This document shows positions 17,925-25,916 of a DNA stretch of 64,000 nucleotides, in pieces (the first letter of the stretch is position 1; the number at the start of each line of letters is the position of its first letter). The notes under the pieces were generated by a model that had not been told where the DNA came from, did not search any database, and worked only from the letters and a program-made list of their open reading frames with translations. The translations under genes and the position numbers were made by a program. The stretch covers positions 1,488,001 through 1,552,000 of the forward strand of contig CAVWXT010000005.1 in assembly GCA_963759115.1 (NCBI GenBank), written 5' to 3'. The stretch is from CAVWXT01 sp963759115. Lineage in GTDB: Bacteria > Planctomycetota > Planctomycetia > Pirellulales > Thermoguttaceae.

Positions 17925-18869
17925 TTAGACGAACAGCCGGCTCACGGATTCGTTGCGGTGGATCCGCTTGATGGCCTCGCCCAAGAGGGGTGCCACGCCC
18001 AGAACCGTCAGCTTGGCAAGCTGCTTTTCCGGCGGCAAGGGGATGGTGTCGGTGAGGATCAGCCCGTCGATGGGGGCGTTTTGCAGCCGTTCGATGGCCC
18101 CGCCCACCAACACGCCATGCGTGGCGGCCAGATAGACCTGCCGCGCACCGTGGCGGTGCATGACTTCGGCCGCCCCGCAGATCGAGCCGGCCGTGCTGAT
18201 CATGTCGTCGAAGATCAAGGCCACGCGGCCCTCGACCTTGCCGCCGATCACGTTGGCCTGCTTCGTCTTCTCGGCGCTGCTGCGGCGCTTGTCGATGATG
18301 GCCAGGTGCCCGCCGAGCCGGGCCATGTGCGCCAACGCCCGCTTGATGCTCCCCTCGTCCGGGCTCACCACCACGAAGTCGTCGTCGGCCAGGTCCATCG
18401 ACTTGAAGTGCTCGTCGATCACCGGCGCCGCGTAGAGATGGTCCACGGGAATATCGAAAAAGCCCTGGATTTGGGCCGTGTGCAGGTCCATCGCCAACAC
18501 CCGGTCGGCGCCGGCGCGGGTGATCAGGTTGGCCACCAGCTTGGCCGTGATCGGCACGCGGCCTTCGTCTTTGCGGTCCTGCCGCGCGTAGCCGAAATAG
18601 GGCATGACGGCCGTGATCCGATCGGCGCTCGCCCGCTTGAAGCTCTCGATCATGATCAACAGCTCCATGAGGCTCTCGTTGACCGGCGGGCAGGTGGGCT
18701 GGACGATGAACACGTCGCGGCCGCGGACGTCCTCGTCGATCTTGCAGGAGATCTCGCCGTCGGGAAAGTTGCCCATCACCGCCCGGCCCAGGGGCAGCCC
18801 CAGGTACTCGCAGATTCGCCGGGCGAGGGTGGGATGGGCACGTCCGGTAAAGAGTTTCATGGAGTTCAT
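17925..18869 (-). CDS. prs: ribose-phosphate pyrophosphokinase
   Basis: A 314-residue PRPP synthase that makes PRPP from ribose 5-phosphate and ATP for purine, pyrimidine, His, Trp and NAD synthesis. Visible motifs include NFPDGEISCKIDEDVRGRDV, the flexible-loop YFGYARQDRKDEGRVPI, MDLHTAQIQGFFDIPVDHLY, DKRR and the PRPP-binding IFDDMISTAG. The start ATG at 18869 overlaps the glmU-domain stop (ATGA), so translation is coupled to the upstream gene. Linkage of glmU and prs is widespread in bacteria. Confidence 0.95.
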   Translation of the reverse strand: MNSMKLFTGRAHPTLARRICEYLGLPLGRAVMGNFPDGEISCKIDEDVRGRDVFIVQPTCPPVNESLMELLIMIESFKRASADRITAVMPYFGYARQDRKDEGRVPITAKLVANLITRAGADRVLAMDLHTAQIQGFFDIPVDHLYAAPVIDEHFKSMDLADDDFVVVSPDEGSIKRALAHMARLGGHLAIIDKRRSSAEKTKQANVIGGKVEGRVALIFDDMISTAGSICGAAEVMHRHGARQVYLAATHGVLVGGAIERLQNAPIDGLILTDTIPLPPEKQLAKLTVLGVAPLLGEAIKRIHRNESVSRLFV

Positions 18870-19609
18870 GGCACGATCTTTCTCAATTCGGCCTCTGCGG
18901 CCGCAAGTTCTGCAAGCGTGTTGATGCCCAGGGCTTCGCACGGCTTGAGCACGCAGAGGGCCCGAACCTCCTTGCCTTGCGCGACCAGCAGACCCGGGGC
19001 GTCGGTAATGTAGTATTCGCCTTGGCGGTTGTTCGGGCGGATCTGGTCGAGCGCGCCGAGCAGGTCTCGGCTGTCAAACACGTAGTAGCTCATGTTCACT
19101 TCGTTGATCTGCCGCTGCTCGGCGGTGGCATCGCGGTGTTCGACGATGCCGACGAAGTTCCCCTGGGCATCGCGGAGGATGCGGCCCAAACCGCCGGGAT
19201 CGTCTTTGTGCGCGGTGCCCAACACGCAGGCGGCCGGACGGCGTACGAAATCCGTCAGCAGGGCGGCCACCGATTCGGCCTGCATCAGCGGCGCATCGCC
19301 GGTGACCACCAACACCGGCCCGCGGCAATCGGTCAGCAGATCGCGGCAGGCCATTACGGCGTGCCCGGTGCCGAGTTGCTCGGTTTGCAGGGCGAACTCC
19401 ACGCCGGGGCGGCCGTCGATGGCCGCGCGAACCAGGTCGGCCCGATAACCGACCACGGCGATGATCCGCTGCATCCCCCCGGCGGCGAGGGCGTCGAGCA
19501 CGTATTCGATCATCGGCCGTCCGCGGACCGGCACCAGGACCTTGGGCAGTTCGGACTGCATGCGGGTGCCCTTCCCGGCGGCCAATACGATAGCGGTGTT
19601 CTCGCTCAT
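18866..19609 (-). CDS. GlmU-type nucleotidyltransferase (uridylyltransferase domain only)
   Basis: A 247-residue NTP transferase. It has the signature AIVLAAGKGTRMQSELPKVL at residues ~6-25, VVTGDAPLM (metal-binding Asp), GLGRILRD and INEVNMSYYVFD, all as in the GlmU N-terminal domain, which forms UDP-GlcNAc from GlcNAc-1-P. The ~220-residue left-handed beta-helix acetyltransferase domain of bifunctional GlmU is missing. The acetylation step must be carried out elsewhere, or this is a uridylyltransferase paralogue. It is directly coupled to prs downstream. Confidence 0.85.
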   Translation of the reverse strand: MSENTAIVLAAGKGTRMQSELPKVLVPVRGRPMIEYVLDALAAGGMQRIIAVVGYRADLVRAAIDGRPGVEFALQTEQLGTGHAVMACRDLLTDCRGPVLVVTGDAPLMQAESVAALLTDFVRRPAACVLGTAHKDDPGGLGRILRDAQGNFVGIVEHRDATAEQRQINEVNMSYYVFDSRDLLGALDQIRPNNRQGEYYITDAPGLLVAQGKEVRALCVLKPCEALGINTLAELAAAEAELRKIVP

Positions 19610-19673
19610 GCCCCCATCTTGCCACGAACGGGCGGGATGTTCCAGGGGGGGCTCCGACCTCGCGGCTTCGCAA

Positions 19674-19754
19674 GGGGGACAGTCCCATTTTCGCGGCGGC
19701 CGAACCTAATCACGCCGCGATGTTCTCCTCGCCGCGAAAATCGGGACAGTCCCC
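19674..19754. repeat. inverted repeat of the GGGACAGTCCC family
   Basis: Two GGGACAGTCCC cores surround inner arms ATTTTCGCGGCG and CGCCGCGAAAAT, with ~35 bases between them. It lies just upstream of the glmU-domain gene on the other side from prs. It is related in its core to 2362-2458 and 52271-52345, although inner sequences differ. Confidence 0.6.
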
Positions 19755-19763
19755 TGCCCGGCC

Positions 19764-19856
19764 TCAAATCACGTCCTTACCGAGATGGAGCTTCGTGAGC
19801 AGGTCCTGGATCAGATGGACATGCTTGGCTTCCTCGCCTTGGAGTCTCTGCATATT
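19764..19856 (-). pseudogene. possible C-terminal remnant of a ferritin-like protein
   Basis: The last ~30 codons on the minus strand read NMQRLQGEEAKHVHLIQDLL TKLHLGKDVI (shown in two parts). The EEAKHVHLIQDLL helix resembles the C-terminal Glu-x-x-His helix of ferritin/rubrerythrin-type proteins. No matching upstream helices are present. This is a weak call that could be chance similarity. Confidence 0.25.
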
Positions 19857-19948
19857 AGGATTTCGGGAAGCGGGACAGTCAAGCCGGCCGAAGACAAATC
19901 GCCGCCAGAGTAGGACGTGGTCGAAGGCGAGAAACCGGAGGTCGAAGC

Positions 19949-20632
19949 TCAATCGCCACAAGAGAGAAAACTCGATGTCAGCGGATGATCACCTGCCAGA
20001 ATCCGTCGCCGGGCAACAAACAGACCCAACAATCCGCTCACCAGAACGGCGATCATACCGGGCTCGGGGACGGGGCTCATTTCCTGGATCGCATGATACG
20101 AGGTGCTGCCCGCAAAGGTGACTTTGTAGCTGAAGTCCAACTCGTTGCCGTTTCCCACCGGGGTGCCGCCCTCAAAGTCGATGTGACCCACGTATTCATA
20201 TTGGCCAGATCCGTTCACACCGGTGTAGGTAAGCGGCTGGGTGATTGTGGCCGTCCAGTTTCCGGGGTTAGTCACGGCCAGATTGGAGACAGAATAGCTG
20301 GTTAAGGGCGTCGCGGCATCTAAGGTGAGGTTGATCAGATATCCGGTCCAAGCGAAAGTCGTATCGTTTTGGACTTGGTTGATGAACGTGATCGTCGGAT
20401 CGCCAACCGTATCTGTCGTAAAGTCCATCACCATGTGCCCGGGTCCCCAGAATTGGTCTCCCTGTATGTTGAGCTTGTACGTCTGCGTGCCCCCGTCATA
20501 TTGCCAGCCCGTTTGCACGCAGTTGATAGCCCCATCGTGATCGTTATCGCAGTTCCACGTTATGATGTCCGCCTGAGCAACGGATGCCCATGCCAGAAAC
20601 ACACCGAGAAGTGTCGTTGTTGGGAATCTCAT
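19949..20632 (-). CDS. PEP-CTERM sorting domain protein
   Basis: A 227-residue secreted protein. It has an N-terminal signal peptide (TTTLLGVFLAWASVAQA), an Asn/Thr/Gly-rich beta-type ectodomain, and near the C-terminus VPEPGMIAVLVSGLLGLFVA followed by RRRILAG. This is the full PEP-CTERM tripartite signal (PEP motif, hydrophobic helix, Arg cluster) used by exosortase for sorting to the envelope. Unusually, about 15 residues follow the Arg cluster, so the stop may have been displaced. The ectodomain family is not recognised. No exosortase gene is in the window. Confidence 0.8.
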   Translation of the reverse strand: MRFPTTTLLGVFLAWASVAQADIITWNCDNDHDGAINCVQTGWQYDGGTQTYKLNIQGDQFWGPGHMVMDFTTDTVGDPTITFINQVQNDTTFAWTGYLINLTLDAATPLTSYSVSNLAVTNPGNWTATITQPLTYTGVNGSGQYEYVGHIDFEGGTPVGNGNELDFSYKVTFAGSTSYHAIQEMSPVPEPGMIAVLVSGLLGLFVARRRILAGDHPLTSSFLSCGD

Positions 20633-20993
20633 TGCAACTCCTACCCGTTCTTATTTTGGTTCCACATTTCTAACGCGATTTCGAACACGGCGGCAAGACC
20701 AAACATCAACACGGGTTATAGTCTAACCGTCCCCCCCTGAGTCTGTCAACCAATTGGCAGCAATTAACTCTCCAGGGGGAGAGTGGCCGGATGGCTCTGT
20801 CAGAAGTCCCGCGAACGATGGGCAGCGCTCGTGCAGCCGACAAGTCATGCAAACTCCATCACGACGGTTCGGGCTCCTTTGCCACGACCCGACACGAGTT
20901 TGACGGCCTGCCCCCGTTGTGTAACGGACAACTGGTGGGCTGACGGCCGTGTCTCTCGCGTCTTGCATCTAAGGCCGGGAGAGCCCAAATTGC
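20633..20993. other. intergenic stretch without a recognised gene
   Basis: About 360 bases between the PEP-CTERM gene start and the end of the kinase gene. Short open frames have no recognisable features. No hairpin comparable to the repeats elsewhere is obvious. It probably holds the promoter of the PEP-CTERM gene, but no clear -35/-10 pair was identified. Confidence 0.4.
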
Positions 20994-21965
20994 TCAGGCA
21001 GGGGCAAGCCCACCAACCGCGGCCTCCTCCGGCACGATCAATGTCATCCGTCCGGGGAGCACTTGGATATCCAGGGGGAGGAAGCCGCCCGGATCGCCGT
21101 CGAGTTGGTAGGGCACTTCGCTTTCAGAGGTGATCCGCATCCGCGGAGCGCGTCGCGTGGTGCAATCGGCCATGCGTTGGTGTCGGCCCAACAGCACGGC
21201 GGCCACGAATGCGAGCCCGGGCCACAAGTGGCCGCGGCGGAAACTGCACACGTCCAGCAGCCCGTCGGAACCGTCGGCCTGCGGCGCCAGCCGAAACCCG
21301 CCGCCGTAACAGGGGAGATTGAACACGAACAGCCAACGCGCCGACAACGCTGGCGACGCGTCGCCGTCTTCCTCCCATCGCACCAGAATTTCCGGGAAGC
21401 CGTAGCCGCAGATCGCTTTGACGATCGGCTTGAAGTAGGTGCGGGTGCTGGCGTGGCCCGTCCGGCGCTGGTGGAGCCGGTGGACCACGTCGGCGTCGAA
21501 CCCGCAACTGGCCATCAGCAGAAAGATGCGGTCGTTGGCCAATCCCGCGTCGACCCGAGCGGCGACGCCCTCGACGATGGTCTGGCAGAGGATCTCGGGA
21601 TCCTTGCTCAGTTGGAAGTATCGGGCCAGGAGATTGGAGTTGCCCGCGGCCAGCAGGGTCAACGGCACACCGTCATCGGTGCGATTCACGAGTTCGGCGG
21701 CCGTGCCATCTCCGCCGACCCCCACGAGCGCTCGCAGACAGCCCGCCACGTGCCACTGGTTGGCCTGCGTCGCGGCCGCGGCGCGGTCGGTGAACAGTTC
21801 GGCCTGGAAACCCTGCTTTCGGAGCAGTTCGGCCAGGCGATCGGCGCACGGTTGGGCAGCCGTCGCCCCCGCCTTGGGGTTGACCAGGATTGCCACCCGG
21901 TCGGCTTCACGGGGAATCCTCGAAATAGAGACAACCGGCGGCAAACCATGCCTCCTCAGGACCAC
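20994..21965 (-). CDS. diacylglycerol kinase / lipid kinase family protein
   Basis: A 323-residue DAGK-catalytic-domain protein. It has AILVNPKAGA near residue 25, the nucleotide-binding GVGGDGTAAELVN around residue 82, LLAAGNSNLLARYF, and the C-terminal YQLDGDPGG motif. The family phosphorylates diacylglycerol, sphingoid or other lipids with ATP at the inner membrane face (DgkB/YegS type). It stands alone, with no neighbouring lipid gene, so the substrate remains open. Confidence 0.85.
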   Translation of the reverse strand: MVLRRHGLPPVVSISRIPREADRVAILVNPKAGATAAQPCADRLAELLRKQGFQAELFTDRAAAATQANQWHVAGCLRALVGVGGDGTAAELVNRTDDGVPLTLLAAGNSNLLARYFQLSKDPEILCQTIVEGVAARVDAGLANDRIFLLMASCGFDADVVHRLHQRRTGHASTRTYFKPIVKAICGYGFPEILVRWEEDGDASPALSARWLFVFNLPCYGGGFRLAPQADGSDGLLDVCSFRRGHLWPGLAFVAAVLLGRHQRMADCTTRRAPRMRITSESEVPYQLDGDPGGFLPLDIQVLPGRMTLIVPEEAAVGGLAPA

Positions 21966-22028
21966 GCGCTGTGGACGGTTGGTGATGGGGCTTGGCAGGT
22001 CCCATGTAGCCGCTCACGGAGCCAGGTT

Positions 22029-22111
22029 GTAGAAGCGGCATCCTGCCGCTTCATGCCCGTTCCAAGAACAACGCCTCACACCGAGACAACGCGGCAAGAT
22101 GCCGCGTCTAC
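22029..22111. repeat. bipartite REP-type element (GTAGA ... TCTAC)
   Basis: The left half carries AAGCGGCATCCTGCCGCTT, a hairpin with an 8-bp stem. The right half carries GCGGCAAGATGCCGC followed by GTCTAC. The outer ends GTAGA and TCTAC are inverted. The same architecture recurs at 53240-53321. The left half alone occurs at 55859-55887, and the right half alone inside both 313-bp repeats. It is non-coding and lies between two minus-strand genes. Confidence 0.85.
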
Positions 22112-22143
22112 ATGGGCCGTGATCCATTACGGCGCCCATTTTC

Positions 22144-22889
22144 TCACGCCACCATCCGCATTTCCAGTACCTCGCCGGTAATGCCGGCCACGAATTCCTC
22201 GAAGATGCGCAGGTCGAGGGCCGAGGCCGATTCGTTTTCCGGATGGAACTGGGTGCCGATAGCGAACCAATCGTCGCGGGTGCTCTCGATGGCTTCCACC
22301 ACTCCGTCGGGACAGCGGGCGGTGACGACGAAGCCGGGCGCAACGTCGTCGACGGCCATGTGGTGCATGCTGTTGACGCGAATTTCGCCTTCGCCGTATA
22401 CCCGCTCCATCAGCGTGCCCATTACAATCTCCAGGGCGTGGCGGTGGTTGGGATCCATCGCGTCGAGATGCGGCAGCGCCCGCGGCATGTCTTCGGCGAT
22501 GTGCAGAAAAAGGGTTCCTCCTTGCGAGACATTGAGCAACTGCATGCCGCAGCCGACTCCCATCACCGGCATCCGCCGTTCGGCAACGAGGTTCATCAGT
22601 TTTCGATCGAACTCCTCGCGGCGCAGTCGAGCAGGCGCATCGAGGGATGAAGCATGTAGCCGTCGTGCCGGCAGTCGAGGTCGGCGCCGCCGACGAAAAG
22701 GATTCCGTCGCACAGATTCAAGACCCGCTGCATGTCGGCCTCGTCATCCAGCGGCGGAATCAGCATGGGAACCGCGCCGGCCTTGCTCAAGGCATTGCAG
22801 TAGCCGGCGTGAAGAAAGCAGTACGCGGGCGAGTCCTTTCGCGCGGAGCGATAATCCATGTTAACGCCAATCAACGGTTTTACGGCCAT
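22144..22889 (-). CDS. peptidase C26 / gamma-glutamyl-gamma-aminobutyrate hydrolase-like (one frame break)
   Basis: A class-I glutamine-amidotransferase-fold hydrolase. The start is MAVKPLIGVNMDYR, with AAGGGA seven bases upstream of the ATG at 22889. DGILFVGGADLD follows. After a frame change near 22650 come VMGVGCGMQLLNVSQGGTLF (nucleophile Cys), EIRVNSMHHMAVD and IGTQFHPENES (His-Glu of the triad). The frame breaks in GACTGCGCCGCG. One base must be added, giving 249 codons. The family cleaves gamma-glutamyl amides such as gamma-Glu-GABA. No Puu pathway genes are nearby, so the substrate is uncertain. Confidence 0.8.
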
Positions 22890-23531
22890 CTTAGGTCCCT
22901 TCCTAGACACGTCCTGTGTCTGTTCTGTGTGAAACCGGGAATCGCGGCCGAGACATCTTCGGCGATTCGGCTGGCCGGGTCAGGAGGAGGGAAAAGGAAG
23001 TCGCCGCAGGTTCGAAAACCCGCGGAACGGACGCGCCGTATCGCAAGGCGGCACGTCACGCCATTCCCTGGCGAGACGCCCGCAGACCTTTCCCACCGGT
23101 CCGTCGTGCCCGGCCCGGGCACGCTTCCGGGGCGATGTCCCTATCGAACGGCCTCAAGACTCCTCTGGTTTCGACGTGTCACCGTCGATTGAAGTGCAAG
23201 TCGAGTCCGAGTGTAGGTATCCCGAGACTGCATCGCAAGGATTATCAGCATTTTGTGGAGCGTATAGCGTTACACCACAAAGGGTTGTGCTTGCTAGCAA
23301 CGCTAGCGTGTGGTGTTCCACAATTCCAGCGAGACCTGACGAGACGTAGCAAGTTGCCGCCGACTGTCGCCAAGCCGGGCGTTTGCACCGATCTCAGCGG
23401 CCGGCGGGATTGCGACGTGAGAACGCATGGCCGCCGAGAACGGGGCTTGCTGGGGGCAGCTTTTGTGGTATTCTTAGCCATAGGCGCGGCTAGACGGCAG
23501 TAGCTCCGCCAGGTTTTTTGTGGTAGATCTT
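22890..23531. other. gene-poor stretch before tRNA-Ser
   Basis: About 640 bases without a convincing gene. An antisense open frame crossing the tRNA (RTGFEPADQFPGYRFSKPA type) is the well-known spurious translation of tRNA-Ser and is not a gene. The 3' part is relatively AT-richer and presumably holds the tRNA promoter. Confidence 0.5.
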
Positions 23532-23618
23532 GGAGAGGTGGCTGAGTGGTCGAAAGCGCCGGTTTGCTAAACCGGTAACCGGGAAACTGGTCCGCAGGTT
23601 CGAATCCTGTCCTCTCCG
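23532..23618 (+). tRNA. tRNA-Ser (anticodon GCU)
   Basis: Acceptor arms GGAGAGG (23532) and CCTCTCC (ending 23617) pair perfectly, with discriminator G at 23618. The D-arm begins GGCTGAGTGGTCGAAAG. The anticodon stem-loop is GCCGGTTTGCTAAACCGGT with anticodon GCT, decoding AGC/AGU. A long class II variable arm (ACCGGGAAACTGGT) is followed by the T-arm CGCAGGTTCGAATCCTG. CCA is not encoded. All elements are in register for a serine tRNA. Confidence 0.97.
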
Positions 23619-23698
23619 CTAATGGTGGGTTGCCAAATAACCCCATTCTCGCCGAAAACGTCACAAACTCTTATCCAGCATGCGAGATGGAGGTTCTC

Positions 23699-23920
23699 AT
23701 GACTCGCGTAGATGCGATCTATCAGGGCGGCGTGTTTCGGCCGCTTGAGCCGGTCTGTTTCAAAGAGAACCAGCGAGTCGCCTCAAGCGTCGAGCCTATT
23801 CGGAAAGAAGACGCGCTGGCTTGGATCGAGGATGTCAGCCGGTTTCGCGAGCAAGTAGCCGCCCGGTGCGGGGTTCTGCCGGATAGCGCCCTTGATATCG
23901 CCGCGGATCGGACAACATAA
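23699..23920 (+). CDS. DUF104 / AF2212-like antitoxin family protein
   Basis: A 73-residue protein starting MTRVDAIYQGGVFRPLEPV, the typical opening of the AF2212-like small beta-barrel family usually encoded with PIN or RelE toxins. The C-terminal part (ALAWIEDVSRFREQVAARCG) is helical, as expected for a toxin-binding tail. The start at 23699 was preferred over an upstream start that falls just after the tRNA. It precedes a Phd-RelE pair by nine bases, and its own toxin is not visible. Confidence 0.65.
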   Translation: MTRVDAIYQGGVFRPLEPVCFKENQRVASSVEPIRKEDALAWIEDVSRFREQVAARCGVLPDSALDIAADRTT

Positions 23921-23929
23921 GAAATAACA

Positions 23930-24190
23930 ATGACTCATTTCGACGCCAGTCAAATCTGCCAGGAATTCGGTGATACCTTGGAGCGTGTGTCGCTCGGCAA
24001 GGAACGCGTCGTTCTACAGAGTCATGGCCAAGATGTGGCAGTGCTGGTCCCGCTGGAGGACCTGTCACTCTTAGAGCGATTGGAGGACCTCGCAGACCTC
24101 AAGGCTGCCGAGGCTGCGGAAGCCGAGGCCGTCGCCAAAGGTGAACCACCGATCCCTTGGGAAGAAGCCCGTCAACAACTGGGACTCTGA
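23930..24190 (+). CDS. Phd/YefM-type antitoxin
   Basis: An 86-residue protein. The N-terminal DNA-binding-like part FGDTLERVSLGKERVVLQSH GQDVAVLVPLEDL (shown in two parts) matches the Phd/YefM fold. An acidic Ala/Glu-rich helical tail (LADLKAAEAAEAEAV) would occlude the toxin. It is followed three bases later by a RelE/ParE-type toxin, forming a standard autoregulated module. Confidence 0.82.
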   Translation: MTHFDASQICQEFGDTLERVSLGKERVVLQSHGQDVAVLVPLEDLSLLERLEDLADLKAAEAAEAEAVAKGEPPIPWEEARQQLGL

Positions 24191-24193
24191 ACC

Positions 24194-24463
24194 TTGGGCG
24201 CGGCGCGATACACAGTTACAATCATCCCTTCCGCTCTACGGGCCATTCAATCGCTTCCTCGCGATCTTCGCGAGCGGATCCGCGACAAGATCGACTTCCT
24301 GGCTGAAAATCCTCGACCAAACGGGGTCAAGTCGCTCCAAGGCAGCCAGAAGGGCCATCTTCGCCTTCGCGTCGGTGACTATCGCATCATCTATCGTGTT
24401 GAGGATGACCGCTTGCTCGTTCTCGTCGTGGCGGTAGGCCATCGGCGCGAAGTCTATCGGTAA
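24194..24463 (+). CDS. RelE/ParE family toxin
   Basis: An 89-residue protein beginning at TTG 24194. The motifs YTVTIIPSALRAIQSLPRDL, PNGVKSLQGSQKGHLRLRVG and DYRIIYRVEDDRLLVLVVAV GHRREVYR (shown in two parts) are typical of RelE-type mRNA interferases, including the conserved Arg and the C-terminal HRREVYR block. It is coupled to the upstream antitoxin. The module sits directly downstream of a tRNA-Ser gene. Confidence 0.88.
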   Translation: MGAARYTVTIIPSALRAIQSLPRDLRERIRDKIDFLAENPRPNGVKSLQGSQKGHLRLRVGDYRIIYRVEDDRLLVLVVAVGHRREVYR

Positions 24464-24503
24464 GGATCAACGTTCGTCAACCGGACACACGCCACAAGCG
24501 GCC

Positions 24504-25535
24504 CTACCGCAGCACGCGCCATCGGCTACGCGGCCAGTAGATGTGCGTCACCACGCCCACGATGTAGGAGGTGGGGACGGCATAAGGCGGATGGTCCGGT
24601 GCGCCGCTTTCCCACAGCCGGGAATCCTTGGCCCTCGCCGAGAAATCTCCCAATACAAAGTGCTCGTCGGGACCAAGTCGAGCGGGGTTGGCGTCAGTTC
24701 CCCAAAGCGTGCCGGGCCACGCATCCAGCTTCGCAAGGTATTCCAAGCCGGCACACGAGTCGGGCGGTGACTGCTTCACGCCATTGATCCAAACGGCTCC
24801 GTCACGAATGACAACTGTTTCGCCAGGTAGCCCCACCAACCGCATAACGTAGTTGATTTCGGGGTTCTCCGGCCAGCGGAATACAATGACATCCCATCGC
24901 TGGGGGCGGATCAGTTTGCTTACCACGAACCGATCGCCCGGCAATTCCACACGCGGGGGATCAGCGACTTCACACGACCGACGTTCCCCGCTACAAATCA
25001 TCAGGACAGGGCGGTGCGATAAGGGCATTTGCTCAGGTTCGGGGGTTGCATAGGCAGGACTATCACAGCGTGGGCACGGCGCCTCCCAGTGCCGTCCCAG
25101 CAACGTGGGAGCCATCGCGTTCGTGGGAGTCTTGAATGCCTCGAACATGTACGGTATGACCACGAAAACCGTCAGCAGAAAAAAACCCGCGGCGGGGATG
25201 AGCGTGGCCAACCAAGCTGCAATCGCTCGCCACACCCTCGTCTTCAGCACCCAGGCAATAATCAGCCAAGGCAACCCGAATGACGTTACGAGCAGCAAGA
25301 CCGGAATAGCGATCCTTTCCGCCAATCCAGAGATTGGAATTCGATCCGACAGCGCCACCATTACCCCGGGCATCCCACTGACGACCCCAGCCGCGATGGT
25401 GGCCCACAGCGCACGGCGAAAACTCACGTTGGGTATTTTTGCCCAGCGACTGCCAATCTGGAGGAAAAGGGCGTTGGCTGCCAGCGATGCCAAGAGCAGG
25501 GCCGCGAACGTTCCCGTGAAAAGGGCTGTGGTCAT
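24504..25535 (-). CDS. signal peptidase I-like membrane protein lacking both catalytic residues
   Basis: A 343-residue protein with about four N-terminal hydrophobic segments (residues ~5-25, 42-62, 72-98, 106-128), then an S26-type domain. The box B equivalent reads TPTNAMAPTLLG where active enzymes have P-S-x-S-M-x-P-T, so the nucleophile Ser is Ala. The box D equivalent reads NYVMRLVGLPGE where YIKRVxGLPG is expected, so the general-base Lys is Met. Box C (DVIVFRWP) and box E (GDFSARAKDSR) are recognisable. A CPRC ... CSGERRSC pair suggests a zinc-ribbon insert. If the sequence is right, it is catalytically dead and may bind substrates or regulate an active paralogue. Confidence 0.75.
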   Translation of the reverse strand: MTTALFTGTFAALLLASLAANALFLQIGSRWAKIPNVSFRRALWATIAAGVVSGMPGVMVALSDRIPISGLAERIAIPVLLLVTSFGLPWLIIAWVLKTRVWRAIAAWLATLIPAAGFFLLTVFVVIPYMFEAFKTPTNAMAPTLLGRHWEAPCPRCDSPAYATPEPEQMPLSHRPVLMICSGERRSCEVADPPRVELPGDRFVVSKLIRPQRWDVIVFRWPENPEINYVMRLVGLPGETVVIRDGAVWINGVKQSPPDSCAGLEYLAKLDAWPGTLWGTDANPARLGPDEHFVLGDFSARAKDSRLWESGAPDHPPYAVPTSYIVGVVTHIYWPRSRWRVLR

Positions 25536-25544
25536 GGTGGACCT

Positions 25545-25627
25545 CTATACGGCCTCGAATAGCACGACTTTCAGATCCCGGCAACGCAGGTAGTCCGCGT
25601 CAAGATGCCTGAGTCCGCATAAATCAT
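25545..25627 (-). pseudogene. VapC (PIN toxin) remnant with internal deletion
   Basis: The start MIYADSGIL, overlapping the antitoxin stop (ATGA), is the typical opening of a PIN-domain toxin, with the first catalytic Asp in YADSG. In another frame the same short stretch ends HLDADYLRC and LKVVLFEAV, like a PIN C-terminus. Only about 80 of the usual ~400 bases remain, so the centre was deleted and the ends were joined out of frame. Confidence 0.5.
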
Positions 25628-25860
25628 CTGTCGCCCCACGCCTCGCGCTCCTCGCGAAGCTGTGCGTCAATGTCTTCCGCAGAACGCAATTGCGGAGCCT
25701 TGCCGAAGAACTCGAACATTGACCTGCTCGCGCACGCATCTTCAACCGCGCCTCTCGTATAGACGATCAGCTCCGCGGGGCCTTCCACGTCGGGCATCGG
25801 CTCATCCGAAATGAACTGCTTCTCGGCGATCTTCCCGTGAATGACAAATGCGGCATCCAT
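25624..25860 (-). CDS. antitoxin-like protein of a broken VapBC-type pair
   Basis: A 78-residue protein: MDAAFVIHGKIAEKQFISDE PMPDVEGPAELIVY (shown in two parts), then a helical tail RSAEDIDAQLREEREAWGDR. The short beta N-terminus and acidic/basic helical tail ending in E(R/E)xxWGD(R) are typical of small antitoxins preceding PIN toxins. The toxin downstream is deleted, so this antitoxin is an orphan. No closer family is assigned. Confidence 0.55.
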   Translation of the reverse strand: MDAAFVIHGKIAEKQFISDEPMPDVEGPAELIVYTRGAVEDACASRSMFEFFGKAPQLRSAEDIDAQLREEREAWGDR

Positions 25861-25916
25861 GATTCCCCCTCGAATGCGTGGTGTATATCCAATTCTAAGC
25901 CGTGGCCAAAGTGCCG

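Noticed and set aside
23245..23664. Open frame on the minus strand crossing the tRNA, with RTGFEPADQFPGYRFSKPA
   Set aside because: This is the antisense translation of tRNA-Ser, a well-known spurious ORF, not a gene.
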